Shown: positions 17,287-24,619 of the stretch, piece by piece | How the letters are laid out: each line of letters starts with the position of its first letter | How positions within the stretch are numbered: position 1 is the first letter of the stretch | Source: an uncultured Acidobacteriota bacterium | Lineage (GTDB): Bacteria > Acidobacteriota > Terriglobia > Bryobacterales > Bryobacteraceae | DNA length: 43,947 bases | Reading direction: 5' to 3' | Assembly (NCBI GenBank): GCA_902825945.1 | Contig: CADECY010000080.1 | Span: 1-43,947, forward strand | Notes under the pieces: generated by a model | The model's input: only the letters and a program-made list of their open reading frames with translations | Told to the model about the DNA's origin: nothing | The model's database searches: none | Position numbers and translations under genes: made by a program

Positions 17287-18456
17287 TTATTGTGCTTCGA
17301 GCCAGACCCAGCCCGGCAGCGCTCCCGGTTGGCCTCCCAGAAACGCGATCCGGCGCGTCTTCGGGAACGGAAATCCGGTGCGGATCGCGCGCGAGTAGAA
17401 CGGAGCCTTCGACATCACGCGGCGATAGGACTCATCCTCGACCTTCGGCCACGCGGACTTGCCGAGAAGGCCCGTGCCCCAGCCGAGCGCCAACAGACAC
17501 GCCGTGCCATGTTCACGCGCGGCGGCAAGCCTGGCTTGCAGTACCTGAATGTTCTCGCCCAGCGCGCGCATGCCGGTGATGTTCGCGTAGTTCAGGTGAT
17601 TCGCCAGCGCGATCCCGGCATAGGCATTCGCGGCTTCGCACAGCGCCTTCACTGTCAGCGGCTCGCGCCAGTGCAATCCGGTCAGCGCTTCCTGCGTCGC
17701 AAAGAACGGACGTTCGGCCAACGATCCTTCGATGACGGTTCCGGGCCGAGCCATTTCTGCGAACACCGGAGTGCCTTCATCCACGCGCCGTCCTTCGACA
17801 GAGCCTCGCCCGGCGATCTTCCATCCGAGCTCGAACTTGCCTGCCGCGGATCGATTCTCGAGCAGCGTCGCGGTGCGAAGCATGTAGACCGCGAGTTTGC
17901 TGGCATCGACGGTAGACGAGTCGCTCATCGCGATCGACTTGAACTGATCACCGGTGCCCGGCCGGCTGTCGCGGGCCAGTGCCCTGTGCTCGCAGACCTC
18001 GGCCGGCCGCCGCGAGGGACGTTCGCCACCGAGCGCCTGCTCGACCGCCGCCAGCGTCTTTTCGTCGATGCGAGACGCGACGAGCGCCGTGCGCAGGGCG
18101 CCGCGAATCGCGCTGCCCGGGACATACGGGCCACGCACGCTTCGAGCGAAGGTCGGAATGTGGCAGTGCTCGGCCCGCTGCCGCTCCCAGTTCGGAGTAC
18201 AGCTCGAGTGTTCGAACGGAATACGCCGGCCCGCGTAGTTTTGCGCGAATCCGCCCCAGTTGGCGAAGTCGAGCTTCTCGGCCTTCTTGATTTGATTCAG
18301 GTATCCGTCGAGGCGCGGCCCCTTCGACAGAAGTTTGAAGATGCGCTCCTGGTCGAGCACATTCACCTGATCCTTCCAGACCATGTAGTCGATCGGCGAG
18401 AGCGCGTCGCCATCGCCCACGAGCATGGGCGTCAGAACTTCCAGCCGGTAGTTCAT
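17287..18456 (-). CDS. csm5: Type III-A CRISPR RAMP protein Csm5
   Basis: 389 residues. The start is the ATG at 18456, forming an ATGA overlap with the csm4 stop; the longer in-frame extension runs over csm4 and lacks family similarity. The opening 'MNYRLEVLTPMLVGDGDALSPIDYMVW' is the ferredoxin-like RAMP strand with the Csm5 'pvhIGdG..l.p.dy' pattern. The glycine-rich loop 'YVPGSAIRGALRTAL' (about 108-122) and the C-terminal 'LGWGTGLLGKS' match Csm5. The subunit caps the 3' end of the crRNA in the interference complex. It is the last gene of the five-gene operon. Confidence 0.9.
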   Translation of the reverse strand: MNYRLEVLTPMLVGDGDALSPIDYMVWKDQVNVLDQERIFKLLSKGPRLDGYLNQIKKAEKLDFANWGGFAQNYAGRRIPFEHSSCTPNWERQRAEHCHIPTFARSVRGPYVPGSAIRGALRTALVASRIDEKTLAAVEQALGGERPSRRPAEVCEHRALARDSRPGTGDQFKSIAMSDSSTVDASKLAVYMLRTATLLENRSAAGKFELGWKIAGRGSVEGRRVDEGTPVFAEMARPGTVIEGSLAERPFFATQEALTGLHWREPLTVKALCEAANAYAGIALANHLNYANITGMRALGENIQVLQARLAAAREHGTACLLALGWGTGLLGKSAWPKVEDESYRRVMSKAPFYSRAIRTGFPFPKTRRIAFLGGQPGALPGWVWLEAQ

Positions 18457-19454
18457 GCGTTCACCGTCCACGGCAACGGAATCGAAAGCGCGAGTCCCGA
18501 TTGATAAACCGGATGCGCGCATCCTTCCGGTGCCACATCGCGCGCGGCTCCCTTCGGAGCTTCGGCGGCGAACAGCATCGAGCCTTCGCGAATCATGCGT
18601 ACGTTCTTCTTGCGCGCGCCCCACGCGGAGGCGCTCTCCACTCGTCCGCTCCGTTCGACGAGATCGTAGCTGCCTCGCGTCCAGTCGATCGAATCCGTTT
18701 CGGCGGGACTCACCAGCGAGAGCACCCAATGGGCGGACTCCGCCGCCGGATCGGGCGCGAACTTGGAGCCGAGCACCAGTTGCGCCAACTCTCCGCGCCG
18801 GACAGAAGCGAGTTCGAAATGACCCCAGCCGAGGGATCGCTCGCCGCCGATACCCGAATCGCCGAGCAGCCGCATCGCGGATTCGACGCGATCGGCCCAG
18901 TGATCATCCGCGCAATCGGCCACGCACCACAGTCCGGCGTTCTCCTCGAATTCGAGGCACGCGGTCTGGTGGATGTGAATCTGTCCGTGCTGCAGCCGGT
19001 CGACCGAGGCATGCGAGCGCAAAGCGATGCGGAACGGGCCCGTGCGGCTGCGTCCGCGGCGCAGCAGGCATTCGCTCAACGCGTCGACTTCCCAGTGATC
19101 TTCCTGGAACGGCTGCCCCGAGGCGAGCAGGCCGGTGAGAAAGGTGGGGATGAATCGTGCGCCGGAGGCCCTCAGCTTCGATGCGCCTTGCGGCGGCCAC
19201 AGATGCGCGGGTGCGGGCGCAAGCAGCGAATCGTGATGCCACGGAAACAACGAGCTCAATCGTGTGGCCGATGATTCGGCGCGCGCCGTCGCATCGAACC
19301 ACTCCTCGCCCCAGCCGAGGCGCAGCATCGCCGCGGACACGGCGGAATACAACGTGTCGCTATGGCAGATTCGATCGACGCGGTCACGCGCGCCCGAATC
19401 CGGGCCGATGCGCCAGGGGCCGAGCGGCCGGAGCTTGAACAAACGGGCCGGCAT
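18453..19454 (-). CDS. csm4: Type III-A CRISPR RAMP protein Csm4
   Basis: 333 residues from the ATG at 19454, four bases after the csm3 stop. An upstream extension of 22 codons would run into csm3. The N-terminus 'ARLFKLRPLGPWRIG' plus 'ICHSDTLYSAVSAAML' is the Csm4 hallmark ('hSDTLfgAi'). The glycine loop 'DSGIGGERSLGWGHFEL' near residue 205 is the second. Csm4 binds the 5' crRNA handle and contacts Cas10. The gene is intact and overlaps csm5 by four bases. Confidence 0.92.
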   Translation of the reverse strand: MPARLFKLRPLGPWRIGPDSGARDRVDRICHSDTLYSAVSAAMLRLGWGEEWFDATARAESSATRLSSLFPWHHDSLLAPAPAHLWPPQGASKLRASGARFIPTFLTGLLASGQPFQEDHWEVDALSECLLRRGRSRTGPFRIALRSHASVDRLQHGQIHIHQTACLEFEENAGLWCVADCADDHWADRVESAMRLLGDSGIGGERSLGWGHFELASVRRGELAQLVLGSKFAPDPAAESAHWVLSLVSPAETDSIDWTRGSYDLVERSGRVESASAWGARKKNVRMIREGSMLFAAEAPKGAARDVAPEGCAHPVYQSGLALSIPLPWTVNA

Positions 19455-19458
19455 GCCG

Positions 19459-20295
19459 TTACTCGGAGAGCTTGCCTGAAAGCTCCGCGTCGTTGGCGAG
19501 TGCTTGCAAGCCGGCCACATCGGCTCCGGAGAGCAGTTCCGCCTCGGGCGCGCCCGTCGAGTAGTGAGAGCGTCCGCGCCATCGCAGCTTCAAGTTCGAA
19601 AAACGAACCCGGCCGCTGCCGCGCGATCCACCGCCGCCGAGCGTATCATCCTCGAGAAGGCGAAGCGCTTCGGCCAAGCGGGCCAGCAGAGCTTTGTCTT
19701 CCTCGCAGAGCACATCGAGCACCATGCGCACCTTGAATCGCGCACCGGCTGGAACGCGCTCGAGCGTTCGCGTGGAGGCCGCGCTCGTGATGCGGTCGAT
19801 TGCGTTTTCGCTCTTGACCTCGGTCAACTCGTCGTCGAGATTCTCGCGCATTTGCGGCGTGATGCTGTCGAGATCGAGTTGCGCGTCGTAGACGGTCAAC
19901 CGCGCCGGGCTCGCGTTGTGCGTGCTCACTTCTCCGCCCGAGACCCGTTCCAGGCGCAGCGGGCTGCGGCCGAACAACAGGCAGACTTCGTCATCGGGCC
20001 GGTCGCTCTGATGGATGCGAACGTCCTGTCCGCGGCGTTTGGAAAGGTAGACGAGCTCCGATGGCACGGCGAGTCCATGAGCCTGTTCGAGCAGCGAGCG
20101 CAGGCGCCCGCGCAGCGAACTGCCCGGCACGTAGGGACGCCCGAAAGCATCCTTGACCACTGGATTGTCGGCGCCGCCGATTTCGAGCGAGCCTTTACCC
20201 GCGCCCACATGGAGGCCGGTTTCGCAATTGAGCTCGGCGTCGAGAAGAAGTTTCCCGGCGAGCTTCAGTTCGGTTTTCGCGGTGTGCGAACTCAT
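19459..20295 (-). CDS. csm3: Type III-A CRISPR backbone ribonuclease Csm3
   Basis: 278 residues. 'GLHVGAGKGSLEIGGADNPVVKDAFG' is the Csm3/Cas7 thumb region; Asp43 in 'ADNPVV' corresponds to the catalytic Asp that cleaves target RNA every six nucleotides, and it is present. 'RPYVPGSSLRGRLRSLLEQ' is the glycine loop, and the C-terminal 'LGGGGSRGSGRVRF' is the conserved G-rich strand. The protein forms the helical backbone on the crRNA. It starts 12 bases after csm2. Length and motifs are normal, so target RNA cleavage should be possible. Confidence 0.94.
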   Translation of the reverse strand: MSSHTAKTELKLAGKLLLDAELNCETGLHVGAGKGSLEIGGADNPVVKDAFGRPYVPGSSLRGRLRSLLEQAHGLAVPSELVYLSKRRGQDVRIHQSDRPDDEVCLLFGRSPLRLERVSGGEVSTHNASPARLTVYDAQLDLDSITPQMRENLDDELTEVKSENAIDRITSAASTRTLERVPAGARFKVRMVLDVLCEEDKALLARLAEALRLLEDDTLGGGGSRGSGRVRFSNLKLRWRGRSHYSTGAPEAELLSGADVAGLQALANDAELSGKLSE

Positions 20296-20307
20296 TGCTG
20301 ATAGTCC

Positions 20308-20823
20308 TTATTCGTTGTAGGCGACGATGGCTTCGAACAGATCACGGAACCGCTCGTAGCCGCGGGTTTCGTTCTTGCGCGTGACCTGCAGCAGGAGTTT
20401 CTCCATGCTGTCGAGGCTGCGCAGCGAATGGCGCGCGATCGTATAGGCGAGCCGGGCGCGCAGCATGACGAACTCGTGCTGGCGTTCGCCCTCTGCTGTG
20501 CGGCAAGCGCGGCGCACCGCGTTGTAGAAGCGCCGGAGCTGGCTGCGCGTGCCCGAATCCATGTCGCGCATGCGGGCCACGACCGCGTGCGCCTGATTGT
20601 CGAGATAGAGCGGATCCGAGATCAACTTTTCGAGATCGATGTCGGAGAAAAAGCCTCCGTCGGGACGCCCGCCGCGATCGCCACCGCGGCCGCCGTGTTC
20701 GCGCCCGCCGCCACCGCCATGCGGACCTCCGCCACCCTGGCCTCCGCCGCCGCGATTCCCTTCACGCGGCCCGCGGTCGGGGCGGCCTTCTCTCGGTTTG
20801 TCCTTCTGCTGTTCGTCTGCCAT
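20308..20823 (-). CDS. csm2: Csm2 small subunit with Gly/Arg-rich N-terminal extension
   Basis: 171 residues. The C-terminal 110 residues fit the all-helical Csm2 small subunit ('SQLRRFYNAVRRA', 'RARLAYTIARH', 'FRDLFEAIVAY'). Position between cas10 and csm3 agrees. Residues about 11-57 are an added low-complexity tail made almost only of Gly, Arg, Pro, Asp and His, with several RGG-type steps. Usual Csm2 proteins are about 120-150 residues without such a tail. The codons are ordinary for the region, and the start ATG lies seven bases after the cas10 stop, so the tail is part of the gene. It could bind RNA or promote condensation; this is inference. Confidence 0.88.
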   Translation of the reverse strand: MADEQQKDKPREGRPDRGPREGNRGGGGQGGGGPHGGGGGREHGGRGGDRGGRPDGGFFSDIDLEKLISDPLYLDNQAHAVVARMRDMDSGTRSQLRRFYNAVRRACRTAEGERQHEFVMLRARLAYTIARHSLRSLDSMEKLLLQVTRKNETRGYERFRDLFEAIVAYNE

Positions 20824-20830
20824 TGAGACC

Positions 20831-22255
20831 TCAGTTTTCCATCAACATTCGCGCCCAGGCAACGGCTACCAAGCCGGCCGGGCGGAGCCTGACCTGCGAC
20901 GGACTCTTGCCGACCACGTCGGTGATCAGCGATGCGCGCAGCTTCTGTAATTCACGATCCTTGTGCTGTCCGAGCACGACCGCGAGCCGCCGGTGATAAC
21001 GCCACGGCCGGTCAGGCCGCGTGAGCGACGGCTTCTCGCGATAAAACGAACCCAACTCCTCGAGAAACGCTGGCGGACAGCCGAACTCGCGCACCATGCG
21101 GATCATCGTGTCCTTGAGTCCGCTGGCGTGCGCGATGTTGCGCCACTCCACCGTCTTGCCGAAGATATAGAAGCAATCCTTGAAATCGCACTTGGCGGCC
21201 TCGAGATTCCGGCCCGCTTCCTCGTAGACGAATGCGAAAGGCGTGTCCGGATCATGCGCCACTTCGAGGGACATCGAGATCGTCTTGCCTTCGGGTCCAG
21301 GGAGGTCTTTCAGATTCGCTTCGGCGAACTTGGAGAACAGCCTGTGAATCTCGCGCGCGAGCAGGAGCAAGGCGTCCCAAGAGCCGTAGACCGCGAAGTC
21401 ATCGCCACCCGCGTACAGGATGGTGACCTTGCGCCAGTAGTCGGCCGAAGAGCACGAAACTTCGAGCTCGCCAGCGAAGAACTGCTTGAACAGGATCGAA
21501 AGCTGGATATGCTCGGCGATCGAGGTCAGTTTGCGCAGACGGACTCCGAAGCCGTCGACATCGGCTCGCAGAACGCCCCAGCCCGGACGTCCGCCCGCCC
21601 GGCTGGCAAGCGTCTCGAGCGATGCCGCCGTCGAGCCGTCCTCGGCGAGCGCGCAGTGGCGCGCGACTGGAATCGCGTCGGCACCGGTGCGGACCGGCCA
21701 TGTGTGCTTGCCCTCTCCAACGAGAATACGGCCCGGCGCTTCGGGCGACCAGCCAACCGACTCCGCATTGCGAAACTTCTCTCCAAATTCGAGAAAATAG
21801 GCGTCGTCGCGCGAATCGTGTCCATCGTCGTCGCGCGGCAGGAAGACGTCCGCCGAAGGCGCTTCGGGCCGCGTGTTCTGCCGCCGCCACATCTCTTCCG
21901 TGAGGCGCCGCCGCACCACGAGCCAATCGCCCAAGTCTTCGGTCGCAGACCACACCAATCGCAGACGGTCTCCGCTCAGCTCTCGAATCTGTGCGGCCGC
22001 ATTGTGCAGGAACTCTTCGGCGGAGGGAATCGACTCCGACGGCAACAGGACCAGGAATCCGCCACCGCCAGAAGATCCGAGCAGTATCTTGGCGAGACCG
22101 AGTTCATTCAACAGAGCCCGCGGTAATACCTCCATCAGGAGCGAAACCCAATGAGAGCGGCCAGTCAAAACCGCTTCGCCCCGCTCGGGAGCGGGCGCGA
22201 GAACGAAGTTCTCGATACCGAGGAGTTTGCCTTGAAGGAAGATCTGGACTGACAT
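20831..22255 (-). CDS. cas10: Cas10/Csm1, HD-less, with GGDD cyclase site
   Basis: 474 residues; canonical Csm1 is about 750-850. The protein begins directly at the first Palm-like domain ('GIENFVL', then 'LTGRSHWVSLLMEVLP') and has no N-terminal HD nuclease. The second Palm domain is intact: 'ADVDGFG' (Asp232, Asp234) and GGDD at 283-286 in 'ILYAGGDDFAVYG'. This predicts cyclic oligoadenylate synthesis without ssDNA cleavage. The zinc-binding Cys pairs usual in the linker are not seen. It heads the csm operon, 141 bases downstream of trpS on the same strand, and no strong Shine-Dalgarno is evident before the ATG. Confidence 0.92.
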   Translation of the reverse strand: MSVQIFLQGKLLGIENFVLAPAPERGEAVLTGRSHWVSLLMEVLPRALLNELGLAKILLGSSGGGGFLVLLPSESIPSAEEFLHNAAAQIRELSGDRLRLVWSATEDLGDWLVVRRRLTEEMWRRQNTRPEAPSADVFLPRDDDGHDSRDDAYFLEFGEKFRNAESVGWSPEAPGRILVGEGKHTWPVRTGADAIPVARHCALAEDGSTAASLETLASRAGGRPGWGVLRADVDGFGVRLRKLTSIAEHIQLSILFKQFFAGELEVSCSSADYWRKVTILYAGGDDFAVYGSWDALLLLAREIHRLFSKFAEANLKDLPGPEGKTISMSLEVAHDPDTPFAFVYEEAGRNLEAAKCDFKDCFYIFGKTVEWRNIAHASGLKDTMIRMVREFGCPPAFLEELGSFYREKPSLTRPDRPWRYHRRLAVVLGQHKDRELQKLRASLITDVVGKSPSQVRLRPAGLVAVAWARMLMEN

Positions 22256-22396
22256 TGGGAGTCCGTGTAGTGTCCGGGAATGAACACTGTAGCAGGAATC
22301 GGCCTTGTTACGCCACGCGTATTCATGCCGCGTCCGGTGCGTGTTCCGGCGCCCTCCCGGCCGTCAACGGCCGGCCAGCCACGCCGGTCCGCTCGC

Positions 22397-23389
22397 TCAC
22401 TCGGTGTAGATTCCCATCCTCTGCTTCACCGTGCGGACCGTCGAGTTCGCGATCGGCGACACGCGCCCGGCGCCCTCGCGCAACACACTTTCGAGATAAC
22501 CGGGTTCCTGGCGGATCTGGTTGTACCGTTGCTGGAACGGCTCGAGATGCTCGGCCACCGCGTTCGCCACCTGCTTCTTGAAGTCGCCGTAGCGCATCCC
22601 CGAAAAGTGATTCTTCATCTGATCGTCGGGCCATTCTGAGATTGCCTGGAAGATCGAGAGCAGGTTCGCCACGCCAGGGCCCATCGTCTCGAAGTCGATG
22701 TGAGGGTTGGAATCCGTCGTCGCGCGCATGATCTTCTTGCGCATATCCGCGGGCGCGTCGAGCAGCGCGATCGCGTGCCCGCTCCCCTTCTCCGACTTCG
22801 ACATCTTCTTCGTGGGATCGTCGAGCCCCATCACGCGCGCTCCCACGCTCGGCAGGCTCGTCGCGGGCATGACGAAGGTATCTCCGTAGAGCGAGTTGAA
22901 CCGTTGCGCGATGTCGCGCGCCAGTTCGAGGTGTTGCGCCTGATCCTCGCCCACCGGCACAACCGCGGCCTGATACAGCAGGATGTCGGCCGCCATGAGC
23001 ACCGGGTACTGCAGGAGTCCATCGCCGATCGACGACCCTTCCATTGATTCCGTTTTCGCCTTGAACTGCGTCATGCGGTACAGCCACCCGACCGGCGTCA
23101 CGCACGTCAGCAGCCATGCGAGTTCGGCATGCGCGGGGACCATCGACTGCACCACCATCGACGACAGCTTCGGATCGATCCCGGAGGCGAGAAACAGCGC
23201 CGCGATCTCGAGGATCTTCGCCCGCAGTTCTTCCGGCTTCTGGTAGACGGTGATGGCATGCAGGTCGACGATGCAGAAAACGCACTCGTAGCCGTGCTGC
23301 ATGGCGACCCAATTTTTGAGCGCACCCAGATAATTGCCAATATGAAGGTTGCCGGAGGGTTGGATACCGGATAGAACTCGTGGTCTCAT
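22397..23389 (-). CDS. trpS: Tryptophanyl-tRNA synthetase
   Basis: 330 residues if started at the ATG at 23389 ('MRPRVLSGIQPSGNLHIGN'), the usual N-terminus of the family; an in-frame ATG at 23407 would add six residues. The class I signatures are both present: HIGN in 'GNLHIGNYLG' and KMSKS in 'PTKKMSKSEKG'. 'QSMVPAHAELAWLLTC' and 'VPVGEDQAQHLELARD' are typical bacterial TrpRS segments. The enzyme charges tRNA-Trp in the cytoplasm. A housekeeping gene here means that the flanking accessory genes sit in a stable chromosomal locus. Confidence 0.96.
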   Translation of the reverse strand: MRPRVLSGIQPSGNLHIGNYLGALKNWVAMQHGYECVFCIVDLHAITVYQKPEELRAKILEIAALFLASGIDPKLSSMVVQSMVPAHAELAWLLTCVTPVGWLYRMTQFKAKTESMEGSSIGDGLLQYPVLMAADILLYQAAVVPVGEDQAQHLELARDIAQRFNSLYGDTFVMPATSLPSVGARVMGLDDPTKKMSKSEKGSGHAIALLDAPADMRKKIMRATTDSNPHIDFETMGPGVANLLSIFQAISEWPDDQMKNHFSGMRYGDFKKQVANAVAEHLEPFQQRYNQIRQEPGYLESVLREGAGRVSPIANSTVRTVKQRMGIYTE

Positions 23390-23393
23390 CGTA

Positions 23394-23400
23394 AGAGGGG
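23394..23400 (+). promoter_or_regulatory. Shine-Dalgarno for RNA methyltransferase
   Basis: AGAGGGG lies nine bases before the in-frame ATC at 23410 and far (about 78 bases) from the first in-frame GTG. It supports initiation at the ATC, which also restores a complete TRAM domain. Confidence 0.45.
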
Positions 23401-23409
23401 TAAACATCC

Positions 23410-24606
23410 ATCCTAAACGAACTGCGTTTTGAGAAGCTGGTTTTCGGCGGTGATGCGCTGGCGCGCGAAGACGGCCGCGTGTGGCTTGTGCCTTACGCGC
23501 TGCCCGGCGAACTGGCCCGCGTGCGGGCGGTGAACGAGAAACCCGCCCTCGTGCGCGGCACGGTCGAATCGATCGTCGAGCCGTCGCCGCATCGCGTGGA
23601 ACCCAAGTGCACCCGGTTCGGCGCCTGCGGCGGATGCCAGTATCAACATGCCGCGGATGATTGGCAGCCGCGCGCCAAAGTCGAGATCCTGCGCGAAGTG
23701 CTCACGCGCGTCGGCAAGTTCGAGCCGCCCGCCGAAATCGAACTGATCACCGGACCCGCGTGGGAATACCGCAACCGCGTCCAACTGCATTTCGAAAAGG
23801 GCCGCATGGGCTTTCACGCGGCGGGTTCGAACCGGCTCGTGGTGGGCGTCGAATGCCCGGTCTCGTCGCCCCGCTTGAACAGCGCGATGGCCGCGCTCGC
23901 CAAGATGACGCGCGACCGCCGCTGGCCGGACTTCGTCAAGGTGATCGAACTGTTCACCAACGGGGTCGAAGTACAGTTGAACGTGCTCGACTCGGGCCCG
24001 CGCCACGTCAATCGCGGCTTCTTCGAATGGTGCGATAGCCAGATCCCGGGCTCGCTCGCACCCGCGCTCGACTACCAAGCGTGTGGGTTCGTTTTCCGAG
24101 TCAGCCACAAGTCGTTCTTCCAGGTCAACCGCTTCCTCATTGACAAACTGGTGGAAGCGGTGATCGGCGACGCCGAGGGCGGACGCGCCATCGATCTATA
24201 CGCGGGCGCCGGCCTGATGTCGCTGCCACTCGCGAACCGCTTCAAGCAGGTATCGGCGGTGGAAGTGGTGGGCAGCGCCGCGAGCGATCTCGAATTCAAC
24301 GCCGAGCGCTCGGGCCAGAACGTCGTATGCGTGAAGTCGGCCGCGGAGGATTTCCTCGAGTCGGCGAACATCCAGCCGGAGTTCATCGTGGCCGACCCTC
24401 CGCGCTCCGGGTTGGGAGCAAAGGCCGTGGAGCATCTGGTCCGGCTGGCCGCGCCAAAGCTGCACATCGCTAGCTGCGACCCGGCGACGCTGGCTCGCGA
24501 CCTCGCCGGCCTGTTGAAAGGCGGTTATCGCATCGGATCGATGGTGCTCGTGGACCTGTTTCCGCAAACGTCCCACATCGAGACGGTGGTCCGGCTGGAG
24601 CGATAA
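23410..24606 (+). CDS. RlmD/TrmA-family RNA (uracil-5) methyltransferase
   Basis: 398 residues if translated from ATC 23410; a GTG at 23479 is the first conventional start but would remove the beginning of the TRAM domain ('FEKLVFGGDALARED'). There is no in-frame ATG, GTG or TTG between the preceding stop and the TRAM domain. The four iron-sulfur Cys are present: three in 'CTRFGACGGCQ' and one in 'VECPV'. The SAM site is 'IDLYAGAGLMSL', 'ADPPRSGLG' follows, and the catalytic Cys is in 'SCDPATLARDL'. The enzyme makes 5-methyluridine in rRNA or tRNA; the 4Fe-4S cluster favours an RlmD-like rRNA role. Confidence 0.88.
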   Translation: MLNELRFEKLVFGGDALAREDGRVWLVPYALPGELARVRAVNEKPALVRGTVESIVEPSPHRVEPKCTRFGACGGCQYQHAADDWQPRAKVEILREVLTRVGKFEPPAEIELITGPAWEYRNRVQLHFEKGRMGFHAAGSNRLVVGVECPVSSPRLNSAMAALAKMTRDRRWPDFVKVIELFTNGVEVQLNVLDSGPRHVNRGFFEWCDSQIPGSLAPALDYQACGFVFRVSHKSFFQVNRFLIDKLVEAVIGDAEGGRAIDLYAGAGLMSLPLANRFKQVSAVEVVGSAASDLEFNAERSGQNVVCVKSAAEDFLESANIQPEFIVADPPRSGLGAKAVEHLVRLAAPKLHIASCDPATLARDLAGLLKGGYRIGSMVLVDLFPQTSHIETVVRLER

Positions 24607-24619
24607 GACCTGGGGCCGC

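Noticed and set aside
18456..18729. Longer N-terminus for Csm5
   Set aside because: The extension lies in csm4 and has no RAMP similarity; the ATGA overlap at 18453-18456 marks the true start.
20963..22126. 387-codon plus-strand open frame opposite cas10
   Set aside because: Cas10 motifs on the minus strand are unambiguous; the opposite frame has shadow composition and no start signal.
17287..23000. CRISPR array beside the csm genes
   Set aside because: No regularly spaced direct repeats were seen in the gaps around the operon (22256-22396, 17261-17286) or elsewhere by eye.
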